Assembly (NCBI RefSeq): GCF_031877795.1
Contig: NC_133932.1
Span: forward strand, 21,144,180 to 21,208,179
Source: Strix aluco
Taxonomy: Eukaryota; Chordata; Aves; Strigiformes; Strigidae
Direction of reading: 5' to 3'
Length of the DNA stretch: 64,000 nucleotides
Shown here: in pieces, positions 63,382-64,000 of the stretch
Numbering within the stretch: the first letter of the stretch is position 1
Layout of the letters: each line of letters begins with the position of its first letter
Notes under the pieces: generated by a model
Seen by the model: only the letters and a program-made list of their open reading frames with translations
Database searches by the model: none
Told to the model about the DNA's origin: nothing
Translations under genes and position numbers: made by a program

Positions 63382-64000
63382 GTGAGCCGCGGAGGGGAAA
63401 GGTTGCGCGGAGAACCGCGCAAGTTGTGCTGGTTGGGCTGACTGGGGGGTGGGGGGGCTTTTTGGGGAGGCCCCCCCTCGCCTTAGCGGGCTGCATAGCG
63501 CATCGCTGGCTGGCCGGGGCGGAGACCTCCGCCCCGGCCAGCCAGCGATGCGCTATGCAGCCCCCAGCCTGATTTGGAGATGCGGGGAGCTGGTGAGGGT
63601 GCCCCGGAGCAGCAGAGCCTGGTAAGACCTTTTTTTAAAAGACAAGTAATTTTTCCCCACATTCTTGTATTTGGGGGGTGGGTGTTGGCTCGCTCGGCTG
63701 GAGCGGGGCAGGGGGAGAGAGTTATTTCTTGCCTTCTTCCCCCCTTTCCTCTCCGCCGTCGCTCCTTACTTGACGAGTCTCACTGCTCGCCCGCTTTGCC
63801 GGCGCAGAGCTGCGCCTTTGCCGCCCGCCGGTGCGGTGCGGTGCGCTCCGCGGCCGCGCACACGGGCGGAACCTCCGCCCGCCGGCGGGAGGGGACCCGC
63901 GCTGCTCCCCGCGGACGGGGCGCGCCGCGCCGCTCACCCCGGCTCTCCTGGAGCATCGGCTCCGGCGAGTTTCCAGCAGAATTTGGTGATCAGATGTATT
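63382..64000 (+). other. Start of intron 1 (GC-rich)
   Basis: Follows the GTGAGC donor. Contains a G-run tract at about 63440-63460, the perfect inverted repeat at 63488-63563, a second start/donor pair at 63580-63622, and a GC-rich block at 63780-63960. No acceptor with a convincing following exon was identified before the window ends. Confidence 0.6.
63488..63563. repeat. Perfect 37-bp inverted repeat, 2-bp centre
   Basis: 63488-63524 (beginning GGGCTGCATAGCGCATCGCT) is the exact reverse complement of 63527-63563 (ending in ATGCGCTATGCAGCCC), with only AC between. All 37 positions pair. The bases just outside do not pair. The DNA could extrude as a cruciform, and transcribed as part of intron 1 it would make a very stable hairpin. 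Confidence 0.97.

Larger units (their letters stand above)
62690..63950. promoter_or_regulatory. CpG island promoter
   Basis: From about 62690 the sequence switches sharply from AT-rich to very GC-rich with dense CpG, and stays so nearly to the window end apart from short A/T patches at about 63630-63680. It contains GC-box/Sp1-type sites (GGGCGGGGC at 62998-63006, CCCCGCCCCC at 63012-63021), a G-run block at 62967-63005, a TATA-like element at 63077-63082, and the first exon and start of intron 1 of a + strand gene. This is a typical vertebrate regulated-gene promoter. High GC also leaves long frames open on both strands; those are composition effects and not genes. Confidence 0.93.

Noticed and set aside
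62601-63572. Long open frames on both strands in the CpG island (up to about 250 codons)
   Set aside because: GC-rich DNA lacks stop codons. These frames translate to Ala/Pro/Arg/Gly runs and poly-Leu/poly-Phe across the GA tract and conflict with the supported exon.
1-64000. CRISPR arrays, operons, phage or plasmid modules
   Set aside because: The composition, CR1 elements, CpG island and GT-donor exon are those of a vertebrate chromosome, and no regularly spaced direct repeats were seen.

Overview
The window looks like vertebrate, most likely avian, chromosomal DNA. It is mostly AT-rich sequence without long open reading frames. It carries CR1-type LINE fragments, the dominant retrotransposon of birds and also present in other sauropsids. 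At its right edge is a dense CpG island with a spliced first exon. No prokaryotic or viral gene organisation, rRNA, complete tRNA or CRISPR array was seen. The species cannot be told from this sequence.

Layout. Positions 1-62.6 kb are intergenic or 5'-flanking DNA with no exon I can defend. Within it are: a 3'-end CR1 fragment near 2.35-2.46 kb (+); a decayed PIF/Harbinger DNA-transposon transposase near 14.6-15.1 kb (+), with two back-to-back small hairpins just after it; a CR1 fragment near 17.26-17.61 kb (-); a CR1 fragment near 26.16-26.63 kb (+); and a younger, better-preserved CR1 3' half at 41.10-41.82 kb (+). That last copy appears to have jumped into an older interspersed repeat, with another old fragment just downstream. 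Simple repeats, A/T homopolymers and a few hairpins are scattered through the rest. A small CpG-bearing, GC-richer patch lies at 61.33-61.74 kb.

From about 62.69 kb to the end is a CpG-island promoter. It has GC boxes, a TATA-like element at 63077-63082, a GA-rich 5' leader and a coding start at 63277. A 35-codon first coding segment ends at a good splice donor (63381/63382). The gene runs off the right side and was not recognised from its 35 residues.

The most interesting points are in this promoter. An upstream ORF rich in glutamate ends by overlapping the main start codon (ATGA). A perfect 37-bp inverted repeat with a 2-bp centre lies in the first intron and may be an assembly fold-back or a real hairpin. 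A possible second start/donor pair follows it. No convincing new multi-gene system was found; the remaining findings are transposon fossils and structured DNA.
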